Origin: JAAYBF01 sp963716445
GTDB taxonomy: Bacteria; Actinomycetota; Thermoleophilia; Solirubrobacterales; Thermoleophilaceae
DNA: 64,000 nucleotides
Assembly: GCA_963716445.1 (NCBI GenBank)
Contig: OY970313.1
Coordinates: 1,302,001-1,366,000, forward strand
Direction of reading: 5' to 3'
The notes beneath the pieces were generated by a model. The model made no database searches. It was not told the DNA's origin and saw only the letters and a program-made list of their open reading frames with translations. Positions 53,675-63,476 of the stretch are shown here, piece after piece. Made by a program: the position numbers and the translations under genes. Within the stretch, counting starts at the first letter, position 1. Every line of letters starts with the position of its first letter.

Positions 53675-54517
53675 GTGAAGTTCGAGAAGTGGAACGCGCT
53701 CGGCAACGACTACGCCATCCTCGAGGCGCGGGCGCTGCCCTTCGAGCTGACCCCGGCGCGCGTGCGCGTCCTGTGCGCTGCGCACAGCGGGATCGGAGCC
53801 GACGGCGTGCTGTTGCTCGACGAGCCGTCCGAGGACGGCTTCGTCGCTTCGCTGCGGATCTTCAACCCCGACGGGTCGGAGGCGGAGCTGTCGGGCAACG
53901 GCGTGCGCCAGGCGGTCATGTACCTGCGCCGCTCCGGCTGGACGGAGCACGACAGCTTCGGCATCCAGACGGCGGCCGGGGAGATCAGGCCGCGGATCAC
54001 CGGCCCGACGACGTGCACGGTCGACATGGGGCGCGCCAAGCTCGCGGCGAAGGACTTTCCGTCGGGTTCCGCGGACGGCCGCGGGTCATTGACGGCCGCC
54101 GGCCGCGACTACGACTTCCAGTTCGTCTCGATCGGCAACCCCCAGTGCGCGATCGAGTGGCCCGACGGCCTCGAGCAGCTCGACCTGTCCGCGATCGGGC
54201 CGGCGCTCGAGCGCCACGAGCTGTTTCCGAACCGCACCAACGTCTCCTTCTGGCGCCGCGACTCCGACAACGAGATCACCGCGCGCATCTTCGAGCGCGG
54301 AGCCGGCGAGACGCTGTCGTCCGGGACCGGCGCGACCGGAGCCGCCGTGGCGGCCGTCACGCGCGGGCTCGACAGCCCGGTCACGGTCCACCTCGACGGC
54401 GGCGACCTCGAGGTCGAGGTGGGAGAGGACCTGCACGTCAACCTGACCGGCTGGGCGGCGCCCGTGTACGCGGGCGAGCTCAGCCGCGAGTTCCTGGAGG
54501 CACTGAGAGACGCATGA
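53675..54517 (+). CDS. dapF: Diaminopimelate epimerase homolog with both catalytic Cys replaced by Ser
   Basis: 280 residues from GTG 53675, full length with the DapF pseudo-symmetric fold: FEKWNALGNDYAI, SGIGADGVLLL, NPDGSEAELSGNGVRQ, SIGNPQCAIEW and ERGAGETLSSGTGATGA. In DapF the two active-site residues are Cys in ExCGNGxR and Cys in ACGTGA; here they are S73 (TCG 53891-53893) and S216 (TCC 54320-54322). The His of GNPH is Gln. The Glu of ERGAGET is kept. It is coupled to a DapL-like aminotransferase by ATGA, so a role in diaminopimelate metabolism is likely, but ordinary Cys-Cys epimerase chemistry is not possible as written. Confidence 0.88.
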   Translation: MKFEKWNALGNDYAILEARALPFELTPARVRVLCAAHSGIGADGVLLLDEPSEDGFVASLRIFNPDGSEAELSGNGVRQAVMYLRRSGWTEHDSFGIQTAAGEIRPRITGPTTCTVDMGRAKLAAKDFPSGSADGRGSLTAAGRDYDFQFVSIGNPQCAIEWPDGLEQLDLSAIGPALERHELFPNRTNVSFWRRDSDNEITARIFERGAGETLSSGTGATGAAVAAVTRGLDSPVTVHLDGGDLEVEVGEDLHVNLTGWAAPVYAGELSREFLEALRDA

Positions 54518-55677
54518 AGACGAGCGCGCGGCTGGACCGCCTGCCCCCGTACCTGTTCGCCGAGCTCGAGCGCAAGATCGCCGACAAGAAGGCCGCCGGC
54601 GTCGACGTCATCAGCCTCGGCATCGGGGATCCGGACACGCCGACGCCCGGGCTGGTCGTCGACGCGCTACGCGAGGCGGTCGCGGATCCCGGCACCCACC
54701 GGTACCCGTCGAACCGCGGCCGCCCCGAGCTCCGCGCGGCCGTCGCCGGCTTCTACCACCGCCGCTTCGGCGTCGCGCTCAATCCCGACACGGAGATCGT
54801 CCCGGCGCTCGGCGCCAAGGAGTGCGTCTTCAACCTCAACCTGGCCTTCCTCGATCCGGGCAGCGTGGCGCTGGCCGCCGACCCCGGCTATCCGGTCTAC
54901 ACCGGCGGCCCGCTGATCGCCGGCGCCGAGAGCGTGCTGATGCCGCTGGTGCCGGAGCTCGGCTTCGTCCCGGACCTCGACGCGATCCCAGCCGACGCGT
55001 GCGAGCGGGCGCGGCTGATGTACCTCAACTACCCGAACAACCCGACCGGCGCGGTCGCCCCCGAGGGCTTCTTCGAGCGCGTCGTGGCGTTCGCCGCCGA
55101 GCACGAGGTGCTCGTCGTCCACGACGCCTCCTACACCGAGACGACGTTCGACGGCTATGTCGCGCCGAGCTTCCTCGAGACGCCGGGCGCCAAGGACGTC
55201 GGCGTCGAGGTCTTCTCGCTCTCCAAGGGCTACAACATGACCGGCTGGCGAACGGCGGCGATCGTCGGCAACGCCGAGGCCGTCGGCGCGTACTGGAAGC
55301 TCAAGACGAACATCGACTCGGGGATGTTCGAGGCGGTCCAGCTCGCCGCCGTCCAGGCGCTCGAGCAGGGCGATCAGGTCGCCCGCGAGATGAGCGACGT
55401 CTACGCCCGCCGGCGCGACCTGGTCGTCGACGCGCTGCGCGCGATCGGCGTCGAGGTCAGCTCGCCGAAGGGCACGATCTACGTCTGGGCGCCGGTGCCG
55501 GACGGCCACACGTCGGCCTCGTACTGCGAGCTGGTGCTCGAGGAGTCCGGGGTGGTGGTCTCGCCCGGCGGCGCCTACGGCCCCAACGGGGAAGGCTTCT
55601 TCCGGATCTCGCTGACGGTGCCCGACGAGCGCCTGACCGAGGCGATGGAGCGCTTGCGCTCGAGCCTCGGCGGCTGA
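54514..55677 (+). CDS. dapL: PLP aminotransferase, probable LL-diaminopimelate aminotransferase
   Basis: 387 residues. Class I/II aminotransferase with SLGIGDPDTPTPGLVVDAL, YPSNRGRPELRAAVA, ALGAKECVFNL, YLNYPNNPTGAV, HDASYTETTF, and the PLP lysine in FSLSKGYNMTGWR; C-terminal SPGGAYGPNGEGFFRISL. The pattern fits DapL/DAP-AT enzymes that convert tetrahydrodipicolinate to LL-DAP in one step. ATGA coupling to dapF and absence of dapC/dapD/dapE in the window support this, but other substrates are possible. Confidence 0.82.
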   Translation: MKTSARLDRLPPYLFAELERKIADKKAAGVDVISLGIGDPDTPTPGLVVDALREAVADPGTHRYPSNRGRPELRAAVAGFYHRRFGVALNPDTEIVPALGAKECVFNLNLAFLDPGSVALAADPGYPVYTGGPLIAGAESVLMPLVPELGFVPDLDAIPADACERARLMYLNYPNNPTGAVAPEGFFERVVAFAAEHEVLVVHDASYTETTFDGYVAPSFLETPGAKDVGVEVFSLSKGYNMTGWRTAAIVGNAEAVGAYWKLKTNIDSGMFEAVQLAAVQALEQGDQVAREMSDVYARRRDLVVDALRAIGVEVSSPKGTIYVWAPVPDGHTSASYCELVLEESGVVVSPGGAYGPNGEGFFRISLTVPDERLTEAMERLRSSLGG

Positions 55678-55729
55678 CCCGCCGGGCGGGCAGCGTTTGC
55701 GGGCGCGAGCGGCGGGGAACTTCCCCGGC

Positions 55730-56107
55730 ATGAAGACCTGGAACGCAAACGACCTGGACGTCGAGCCCCACAAGCCCGAGATCCTCTCCTCCGGCGACGC
55801 CGCCCGGGTGATCGCGCTCAACCTGCCCGCCGGCGAGGCGCTGCAGGAGCACGAGGTGCACGAGCAGGCCTGGCTCGTGGTCCTCGAGGGCCGGATCGAG
55901 GTCGAGGCCGAGGGCCGGTCGGCGAGCGGCGGGCCCGGACTGGTCGCCGAGTTCGGCGCGCGCGAGCGCCATGAGGTCCGCGCCGTCGAGGACGCGCGGC
56001 TGCTGCTCGTGCTCGCGCCGTGGCCCGGCGACGGCCATCCCGGCACGATGAGCCTCGACGAGAAGGCGAACGCGCGAGAGCGGGCGCAGGAGCGCGCCGG
56101 CGCCTAG
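55730..56107 (+). CDS. Small cupin-domain protein
   Basis: 125 residues from ATG 55730. Single cupin_2 barrel: VIALNLPAGEALQEHEVHEQAWLVVLEGRIEVEAEG then GGPGLVAEFGARERHEVRAVEDARLLLVLAPW (split). Metal ligands appear as E/H in HEVHEQ and H in RHEV. The C-terminal 30 residues are charged and helical. Function unknown; such proteins are often small-molecule binders. It lies 52 nt after dapL and may be its own unit. Confidence 0.78.
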   Translation: MKTWNANDLDVEPHKPEILSSGDAARVIALNLPAGEALQEHEVHEQAWLVVLEGRIEVEAEGRSASGGPGLVAEFGARERHEVRAVEDARLLLVLAPWPGDGHPGTMSLDEKANARERAQERAGA

Positions 56108-56140
56108 AACGTGGAGGAGCAGCCTGCCGGCGCGCGCGAG

Positions 56141-57109
56141 CTACGCGCTCGCGGCGACCGTCTGGCGCAGGCCGGTGTCCAGGTCGCGCGGCGCGAAGCC
56201 GAGCTCGCGGCGCGCCTTCGCGTCGCTCGCCCAGTAGGTGACGCCGTCGGTGCTGCGGATCATCTCGCCGAGGTTCGGCGGGAAGCCCATCAGCGGGCCG
56301 ATCAACGGCCCGAGCGGCGCCGACAGCTTGAGCACGGCCGCCGGCATCGTGAAGCGAGGCGGCTTGCGCCCGGCGATCGCCGCCACGCGGTCGACCAGCT
56401 CGCCGAGCGTGCCCTGCTCGCCGGAGAGCACGTAGGCCTCCCCGATCTCGCCCCTGTCGAGCGCGAGCACGATCCCCGCGGCGACGTCCTCGACGTGGCA
56501 GAACATGAAGCCGGCCTCCGGGAACATCTTCGCCGGCAGCTTGCCGGTGCGGACCTGCTCGATCACGTTGCCGATCTCCGAGTGGTCGTCGGGGCCGTAG
56601 ACGCCGCCAGGCTGGACGATCACGATCGGCGCGCCGCGGCCGATCCGGTCCTCGGCGATCTCGTGGGCGAGCGTCTTGGTGCGCTCGTACTCCGACGGGA
56701 AGTCGACGTCGCGGCGGTAGCCCTCGTCGACGAGCTCGCCGTGCGTGTCGCCGAAGACGCCGACCGTCGAGACGTAGACGATCCGCGCGACCTGGGCGTC
56801 GATCGCCGCGTCGAGGACGCGCTCGGTGCCGCGGACGTTCGCCTCGCGCATCGCCGCGTGCTCGGACTTCGGGATCCCCACCTCGTAAACGGCGCCGGCG
56901 TGGATCACGGCGTCGGCACCGGCGACCCCCGCGCGGATCGCTCGATCCGACGACAGGTCGCCCTCGACCAGCTCGCAGCCGGCCTCGCGCAGCGCCGCCG
57001 CCTTGGCCGGCGAGCGCACGAGCGCGACGACGTCGTCGCCGCGGGCGCGCAGCTGGCGGGCGACGTGGCCTCCGATGAAGCCGGTCGCCCCAGTCAGGAA
57101 GACCCTCAC
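56141..57109 (-). CDS. NAD(P)-dependent epimerase/dehydratase (extended SDR)
   Basis: 322 residues. Rossmann motif FLTGATGFIGGHVARQL, EGDLSS, HAGAVYEVG, YVSTVGVFG, catalytic YERTK with the upstream Ser/Thr, and VQPGGVYGP. This places it among atypical/extended SDRs acting on nucleotide sugars, flavonoid-like or steroid-like substrates; no substrate is indicated. It stands alone on the minus strand between the cupin and hflX genes. Confidence 0.88.
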   Translation of the reverse strand: MRVFLTGATGFIGGHVARQLRARGDDVVALVRSPAKAAALREAGCELVEGDLSSDRAIRAGVAGADAVIHAGAVYEVGIPKSEHAAMREANVRGTERVLDAAIDAQVARIVYVSTVGVFGDTHGELVDEGYRRDVDFPSEYERTKTLAHEIAEDRIGRGAPIVIVQPGGVYGPDDHSEIGNVIEQVRTGKLPAKMFPEAGFMFCHVEDVAAGIVLALDRGEIGEAYVLSGEQGTLGELVDRVAAIAGRKPPRFTMPAAVLKLSAPLGPLIGPLMGFPPNLGEMIRSTDGVTYWASDAKARRELGFAPRDLDTGLRQTVAASA

Positions 57110-57173
57110 GGCGTCGATCCTATCCGCAACCGCCGTCCCGGCGGCCCATTCGCGCCGCGGCTGGACCCCTCCC

Positions 57174-57179
57174 TAGACT
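57174..57179 (+). promoter_or_regulatory. -10 box for hflX (leaderless)
   Basis: TAGACT lies 8 nt before ATG 57188, in the 78-nt divergent region with the SDR gene. Confidence 0.5.
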
Positions 57180-57187
57180 TCCACCGG

Positions 57188-58501
57188 ATGGACAAGGGGC
57201 GCAACGGACGCACGGGCCAGAGCCGCTACGGCGAGGGCGTGCGGACGCCGCGCGCGCGCCAGCGTGCGCTCTGCATCGCTGCGTCGCCGGACGAGGCCGA
57301 CCTCGGCGAGCTGCGCGAGCTGCTGCGCACCGCCGGCGCGGCCGTCGTCGGGGAGATGGTCCAGCGCCGGCCGGCCCCGGACCCGGACCGCTACTTCGGC
57401 AAGGGCAAGCTCACGGAGCTGAAGCAGGCCGTCGCGGAGACCGACGCCAACCTGGTCGCCTGCGACGACGAGCTGCTGCCGCGCCAGGAGCGCAACCTCG
57501 AGCAGGCGGTCGGCGTGCCGGTGGTCGACCGCACGGCGATCATCCTCGACATCTTCGCCGACCACGCCCACTCGGCCGAGGGCATGCTGCAGGTCGAGCT
57601 GGCCCAGCTCGAGTACAACCTGGCGCGCATGCGCGGCCTCTGGACGCACCTCGAGCGGCTCGGCGCGGGGATCGGCACGAGGGGCCCGGGCGAGAGCCAG
57701 ATCGAGACCGACCGCCGGCTCGCGCGCGACCGGATCGCCGCCCTCAAGCGACGCCTCGCCCAGCAGCACGGCACGCGCCAGGTGATGCGCCGCGAGCGCG
57801 ACCGCGCGGCGCTGCCGACCGTCGCGCTCGCCGGCTACACGAACGCCGGCAAGTCGACGCTGCTGAACGCCCTCACCGGAGCCGAGGTCGGCGTCCGCGA
57901 CCGGCTCTTCCACACGCTCGACCCGACGACGCGCTCGTTCGAGATCTCCGGCCGCAGCTATCTGCTGACCGACACCGTCGGCTTCATCCGCAAGCTGCCG
58001 CATCAGCTCGTCGACGCCTTCGGGGCGACGCTCGACGAGGCGCTCGAGGCCGATCTGCTGCTGCACGTGGCCGACGCCTCGGCGCCGGAGAGCGACCTGC
58101 ACGAGATGCTCGAGGCCGTCGAGCAGGTGCTCGACGAGATCGGCGCCGGCGGCCGCCCGCGGCTGCTGGCGCTGAACAAGGTCGACCTGCTCGACGACGA
58201 CCGCCGCCGCGAGCTCGGCTTTCGCTTCCCGCGTGCGGTGCAGGTGTCGGCCGAGACGGGGGAGGGGCTCGAGGACCTGCGCGATCAGGTCGAGGCGCGC
58301 TTCCTGTCGAGCCTGCGGCCGATGGAGCTGCTCGTGCCATACGACGAGGGCGGCAGCCTGTCGGAGCTGCACGACGTCGCCGGCGAGATGGAGCGCGAGG
58401 ACACCGCCGACGGGGTCCGCGTGCGAGCGCGCGTGCCGGTGGCGGCGTCGTCTCGCTTCGAGCGCTTCGAACGCAACGGCGCCGGCGACGGCGCCGTCTG
58501 A
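57188..58501 (+). CDS. hflX: Ribosome-dissociating GTPase HflX
   Basis: 437 residues. N-terminal HflX domain (RALCIAASPDEADLGELREL, DPDRYFGKGKLTEL, DRTAIILDIFADHAHSAEGMLQVELAQL in parts, GIGTRGPGESQIETDRR), coiled coil, G domain with GYTNAGKSTLLN (from about residue 216), DTVGFIRKLPH, NKVD, and a C-terminal domain. It splits stalled or hibernating 70S ribosomes. dut follows with a one-base stop/start overlap. Confidence 0.94.
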   Translation: MDKGRNGRTGQSRYGEGVRTPRARQRALCIAASPDEADLGELRELLRTAGAAVVGEMVQRRPAPDPDRYFGKGKLTELKQAVAETDANLVACDDELLPRQERNLEQAVGVPVVDRTAIILDIFADHAHSAEGMLQVELAQLEYNLARMRGLWTHLERLGAGIGTRGPGESQIETDRRLARDRIAALKRRLAQQHGTRQVMRRERDRAALPTVALAGYTNAGKSTLLNALTGAEVGVRDRLFHTLDPTTRSFEISGRSYLLTDTVGFIRKLPHQLVDAFGATLDEALEADLLLHVADASAPESDLHEMLEAVEQVLDEIGAGGRPRLLALNKVDLLDDDRRRELGFRFPRAVQVSAETGEGLEDLRDQVEARFLSSLRPMELLVPYDEGGSLSELHDVAGEMEREDTADGVRVRARVPVAASSRFERFERNGAGDGAV

Positions 58502-58932
58502 TGGAGCTGCGCTTCGCTCGCCTCGGCGAGACGGCCGTCGCGCCGAGCCGGGCGCACCCCGGCGACGCCGGCTACGACCTGTGCTCGGCCGAGCGGGCGA
58601 GCATCGCGCCGGGAGAGCGGGCGAGCGTGGGCACAGGCGTCGCCGTGGCGATCCCCGAGGGGCACGCCGGCCTCGTGCTGCCGCGATCGGGGCTCGCCGC
58701 ACGGCACGGCATCGCCCTCGTCAACGCGCCGGGCCTGATCGACGCCGGCTACCGCGGCGAGCTGCGCGTGCTGCTGCTCAACACCGACCGCGAGACGGCC
58801 TTCGAAGTCGCGCCGGGCGACCGGATCGCCCAGCTCGTGATCGTCCGCCACGAGGCGCCCGAGCTGGTCGAGGCCGACACGCTCGACGAGACCGTGCGCG
58901 GCGACGGCGGCTTCGGCTCGACCGGTCGCTAG
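58501..58932 (+). CDS. dut: dUTP diphosphatase
   Basis: 143 residues, standard trimeric dUTPase. Five motifs: HPGDAGYDLCSAE (1), PRSGLAARHG (2), GLIDAGYRGELRVLLLN (3), GDRIAQLVI (4) and GDGGFGSTGR (5). It converts dUTP to dUMP, limiting uracil in DNA and feeding dTMP synthesis. ATG shares one base with the hflX stop. Confidence 0.96.
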   Translation: MELRFARLGETAVAPSRAHPGDAGYDLCSAERASIAPGERASVGTGVAVAIPEGHAGLVLPRSGLAARHGIALVNAPGLIDAGYRGELRVLLLNTDRETAFEVAPGDRIAQLVIVRHEAPELVEADTLDETVRGDGGFGSTGR

Positions 58933-58995
58933 ACCGGCCTGGGCGCCGTCTCCCAGGCGCTAAATCGCCTCTCCGTCGCTGCCGATGGTCCAAGG

Positions 58996-60723
<1,728 letters not shown>

Positions 60724-60750
60724 CTCAGACGCCGTGGTCCCGGCACCGAT

Positions 60751-60764
60751 ATACTGATCGGTAT
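60751..60764. promoter_or_regulatory. TetR-type operator 1
   Basis: ATACTGATCGGTAT, a 14-bp imperfect palindrome, inside a wider ACCGAT/ATCGGT inverted repeat (60745-60762). It overlaps a TATACT -10 box (60750-60755), so binding would block transcription of the P450 gene. Confidence 0.7.
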
Positions 60765-60769
60765 CTGAC

Positions 60770-60783
60770 ATACTAGCGGGTAT
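60770..60783. promoter_or_regulatory. TetR-type operator 2, overlapping the P450 start codon
   Basis: ATACTAGCGGGTAT, same ATACT-N4-GGTAT pattern as operator 1, repeated with a 19-bp phase. It covers a second possible -10 (CATACT) and the first two bases of the ATG at 60782. Confidence 0.65.
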
Positions 60784-62080
60784 GCCAGAGATCTCCGGCT
60801 TTCGCTCCCCAGTGGCGCTGCAGTCCCTCCGTTGGTTCCGCGAGCCGACTGAGATGCTGGAACGAGGTCGCAATCGCTTCGGTGACACGTTCATGATGCG
60901 GATCGCGCACGAGGGGACATGGGCCTTCGTCTCCCACCCCGACGATGTGAAGCGCGTCTTCACAGCCGACCCGAAGCAAATGCACGCCGGTGAGGGGAAC
61001 GAGATCCTGGGTCCGGTGCTCGGACGGAGCTCGGTGCTGCTGCTCGACGAGGACAGGCACATGGAGCAGCGCAAGCTGATGCTGCCGCACTTCCACGGGG
61101 AGCGGATGACGCGCTACACGGCGCTGATGAGCGAGGTGGCGCGCGAGGAGATAGGACGCTGGCCGCTCGACCGTTCGCTGCGCGCCCGGCCGCGGATGCA
61201 GGCGCTGACCTTCGAGATCATCATGCGGGCTGTCTTCGGCGTTGGCGGCGGTGACCGTCAGGGGGAGCTGCGCGAGCGGCTCGCCGCTCTGCTCGAGCTG
61301 ATCAGCTCGCCGCGTGGCTTTGCCCTGACGATGGCTCTCGGGCCGAAGCGCGTGGCCGGCTTCTCACCGTTCCGCAAGGCGATCGAACGTATCGACACGC
61401 TGCTGATCTCGGAGATCTCCGAGCGGCGGTCGGCGGGGGATCTCGAAGGGCGTGTCGACATCCTGTCGTTGCTGGTCCAGGCAGCCCACGACGACGGTAG
61501 CCCCATGACCGACCGAGAGGTTCGCGACGAGCTGATGACGCTGCTGGTCGCCGGACACGAGACGACGGCGACCGCGTTGTCGTGGGCCCTCGAGCGCCTG
61601 ACCCGAAATCCCGACAAGCTCGCTCGGCTCGTGGCGGAGGTCGACGTCGGCCACGAGGAGTACCTCGACGCGGTCGTCAAGGAGACGTTGCGCCTTCGCC
61701 CGGTGATCCTCCTGGTGCTGCGCAAGCTGACCTCGGCGTTCGAGCTGGCCGACGGTCGGGTGCTGCCCGCCGGCGCAAAGGTCGTCCCGGCGATCTACCT
61801 CATGCACCGCCGGCCCGACGTGTACCCGGAGCCTGACCGCTTCCTGCCGGAGCGCTTTCTCGAGCGGCCACCCGACACCTACACGTGGATTCCCTTCGGC
61901 GGCGGTGTCCGCCGCTGCCTCGGCGGGGCGTTCGCCGAGCTCGAGATGCGGATCGTGCTGCGTGAGCTGCTCGCGACGCGTCGGATTGCGCCGGGCGGCG
62001 AGCGGCCCGAGCCGATGCGTCGGCGGTCGATCACCAACGTGCCGGCCGATGGCGCGCGGATCCGGGTGGCGGCGCGTTGA
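60782..62080 (+). CDS. Cytochrome P450
   Basis: 432 residues, soluble bacterial type. I-helix oxygen-binding AGHETT (257-262), K-helix ETLR (E301, R304), PERF region (FLPERFL), and heme loop FGGGVRRCLGG with axial Cys379. It inserts oxygen into an organic substrate; the substrate is not predictable. No ferredoxin gene adjoins. It is coupled to a TetR regulator by TTGA overlap, and tandem TetR-type palindromes lie over its promoter. Confidence 0.94.
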   Translation: MPEISGFRSPVALQSLRWFREPTEMLERGRNRFGDTFMMRIAHEGTWAFVSHPDDVKRVFTADPKQMHAGEGNEILGPVLGRSSVLLLDEDRHMEQRKLMLPHFHGERMTRYTALMSEVAREEIGRWPLDRSLRARPRMQALTFEIIMRAVFGVGGGDRQGELRERLAALLELISSPRGFALTMALGPKRVAGFSPFRKAIERIDTLLISEISERRSAGDLEGRVDILSLLVQAAHDDGSPMTDREVRDELMTLLVAGHETTATALSWALERLTRNPDKLARLVAEVDVGHEEYLDAVVKETLRLRPVILLVLRKLTSAFELADGRVLPAGAKVVPAIYLMHRRPDVYPEPDRFLPERFLERPPDTYTWIPFGGGVRRCLGGAFAELEMRIVLRELLATRRIAPGGERPEPMRRRSITNVPADGARIRVAAR

Positions 62081-62754
62081 CGGTCTCAACCCTGACGACC
62101 GCCGGAGATCCGATCGCCGAGACGGCAGGCCCGCCGGCCCGTCACCGGCGACAGGCGGAGACGCGATCGGCGCTGCTGCGGGCCGCGATCGATCTCTGCT
62201 CGACCCGCGGCATCGATGGCCCTACGATCGACGAGATCGCCGCCGCCGCGGGATTCACCAAGGGCGCCTTCTACGCGAACTTCGCCAGCAAGCACGACCT
62301 CTACGTGGCGATGATCGACGAGCGCTTCGCCAGCGAGCTGGAGCGGCTCGAGCGGGCGCTGGCAGGCGAGGGAGAGCCTACCGCGGAGGCCTCGTCCGCG
62401 GCCGTCGGCTTCGTCGCCTCCGTCAACGCCGCGCCCGGCGGGGCCCGTCTCTTCTTCGAGCTGGTGACCTTCGCCGCCCGCGACGAGCGCCTGCGCGTGC
62501 GCTTGGCCGACCGCTACGGCTCGCTCCAGCGGCGGATCGCGGAGATCTACCGCCACTGGTCGCGCGACTTCCCAGCCCAGCCGCCGATTCCGCTCGAGCA
62601 GATCACCGCGATGACCATCGCGATGGGCAACGGCTTCCTGCTCGAGCAGCAGATCGACCCCGAGGTGCCCGACGAGCGCTATGGGACGATGCTCGCCGTC
62701 TTCTTCAGGGGACTCCAGGCGATGGCGCTCGGCTGGGAGCCGGGGAGCGACTAG
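62077..62754 (+). CDS. TetR/AcrR-family regulator
   Basis: 225 residues from a TTG overlapping the P450 stop. HTH: TRSALLRAAIDLCSTRGIDGPTIDEIAAAAGFTKGAFYANFASKHDLY (residues about 29-76, quoted in part: GFTKGAFYANF). A ligand-binding helical domain follows. Co-transcribed with the P450 and probably its repressor through 60751-60783. Inducer unknown. It ends with a 4-nt overlap of the convergent GatD gene. Confidence 0.92.
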   Translation: MTVSTLTTAGDPIAETAGPPARHRRQAETRSALLRAAIDLCSTRGIDGPTIDEIAAAAGFTKGAFYANFASKHDLYVAMIDERFASELERLERALAGEGEPTAEASSAAVGFVASVNAAPGGARLFFELVTFAARDERLRVRLADRYGSLQRRIAEIYRHWSRDFPAQPPIPLEQITAMTIAMGNGFLLEQQIDPEVPDERYGTMLAVFFRGLQAMALGWEPGSD

Positions 62755-63476
62755 ACGCCGGCGGCCCGCCGGGCGGACCGGTGGGCCGCGTCCTCGAGGC
62801 GATCGTCGAGCGGCTCGAGCTCGATTCCCAGCGCGAGCTCGATCAGCCGATCGGCGAGCCAGACGTTCTTCGGCAGCAGCGGGCCGTGGAGGTAGGTGCC
62901 GACGACGTTGGCGCTGTGAACGCCCTCGAAGCCGTCGCCGCCGTTGTTGCCGTGGCCGGAGAGCACACGGCCCAGCGGTCGCTCGCCCGGTCCGAGATAG
63001 GTGCGCCCGCCGTGGTTCTCGAAGCCGGCGATCGTCCGCGTCCCGGAACCGAGGTCGGCCTCGATCGCGCAGTTGCCGATCAGCCGCGGGCCGTCCTCGC
63101 GGACGGTGCGGAGGTCGACGAGGCCGACGCCGGGCAGCTCGTCGTCTCCGAGCTGATAGCTGTGGCCGAGCAGCTGGTAGCCGCCGCAGACGGCGAGCAC
63201 GACGGCGCCGCGGTCGCGAGCCGAGTGGAGGGCGTCGCGCTTGGTCGCGACCATGTCCTCGGCGACCGCGGCCTGGTCGCGGTCCTGGCCGCCGCCGATG
63301 TAGAGGAGGTCGTGCGAGCCGGCGTCGAGCGGCTCGCCGAGCGAAGCCGACGCCAGCTCGAAGCCGAGGCCGCGCCACTCGCAACGGGCGCGCAGCACGG
63401 CGATGTTGCCACGGTCGGCATAGATGTTCATCAGCTCCGGGTAGAGCGCGCAGACGCGCAGCGTGGGGGAGGTCAC
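62751..63476 (-). CDS. gatD: Lipid II isoglutaminyl synthase glutaminase subunit GatD
   Basis: 241 residues. Class I glutaminase-like (GATase1/CobB-CobQ type) with the GatD N-terminus LYPELMNIYADRGNIAVLRARCEWRG in two parts, IGGGQDRDQ, nucleophile C97 in AVCGGYQLLG, and catalytic His in GTYLHGPLLPKN. It supplies ammonia to MurT for amidation of the D-Glu of lipid II. MurT is usually adjacent; here the upstream neighbour is a methyltransferase overlapping by 4 nt, and murT may lie beyond the window. Confidence 0.9.
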   Translation of the reverse strand: MTSPTLRVCALYPELMNIYADRGNIAVLRARCEWRGLGFELASASLGEPLDAGSHDLLYIGGGQDRDQAAVAEDMVATKRDALHSARDRGAVVLAVCGGYQLLGHSYQLGDDELPGVGLVDLRTVREDGPRLIGNCAIEADLGSGTRTIAGFENHGGRTYLGPGERPLGRVLSGHGNNGGDGFEGVHSANVVGTYLHGPLLPKNVWLADRLIELALGIELEPLDDRLEDAAHRSARRAAGV

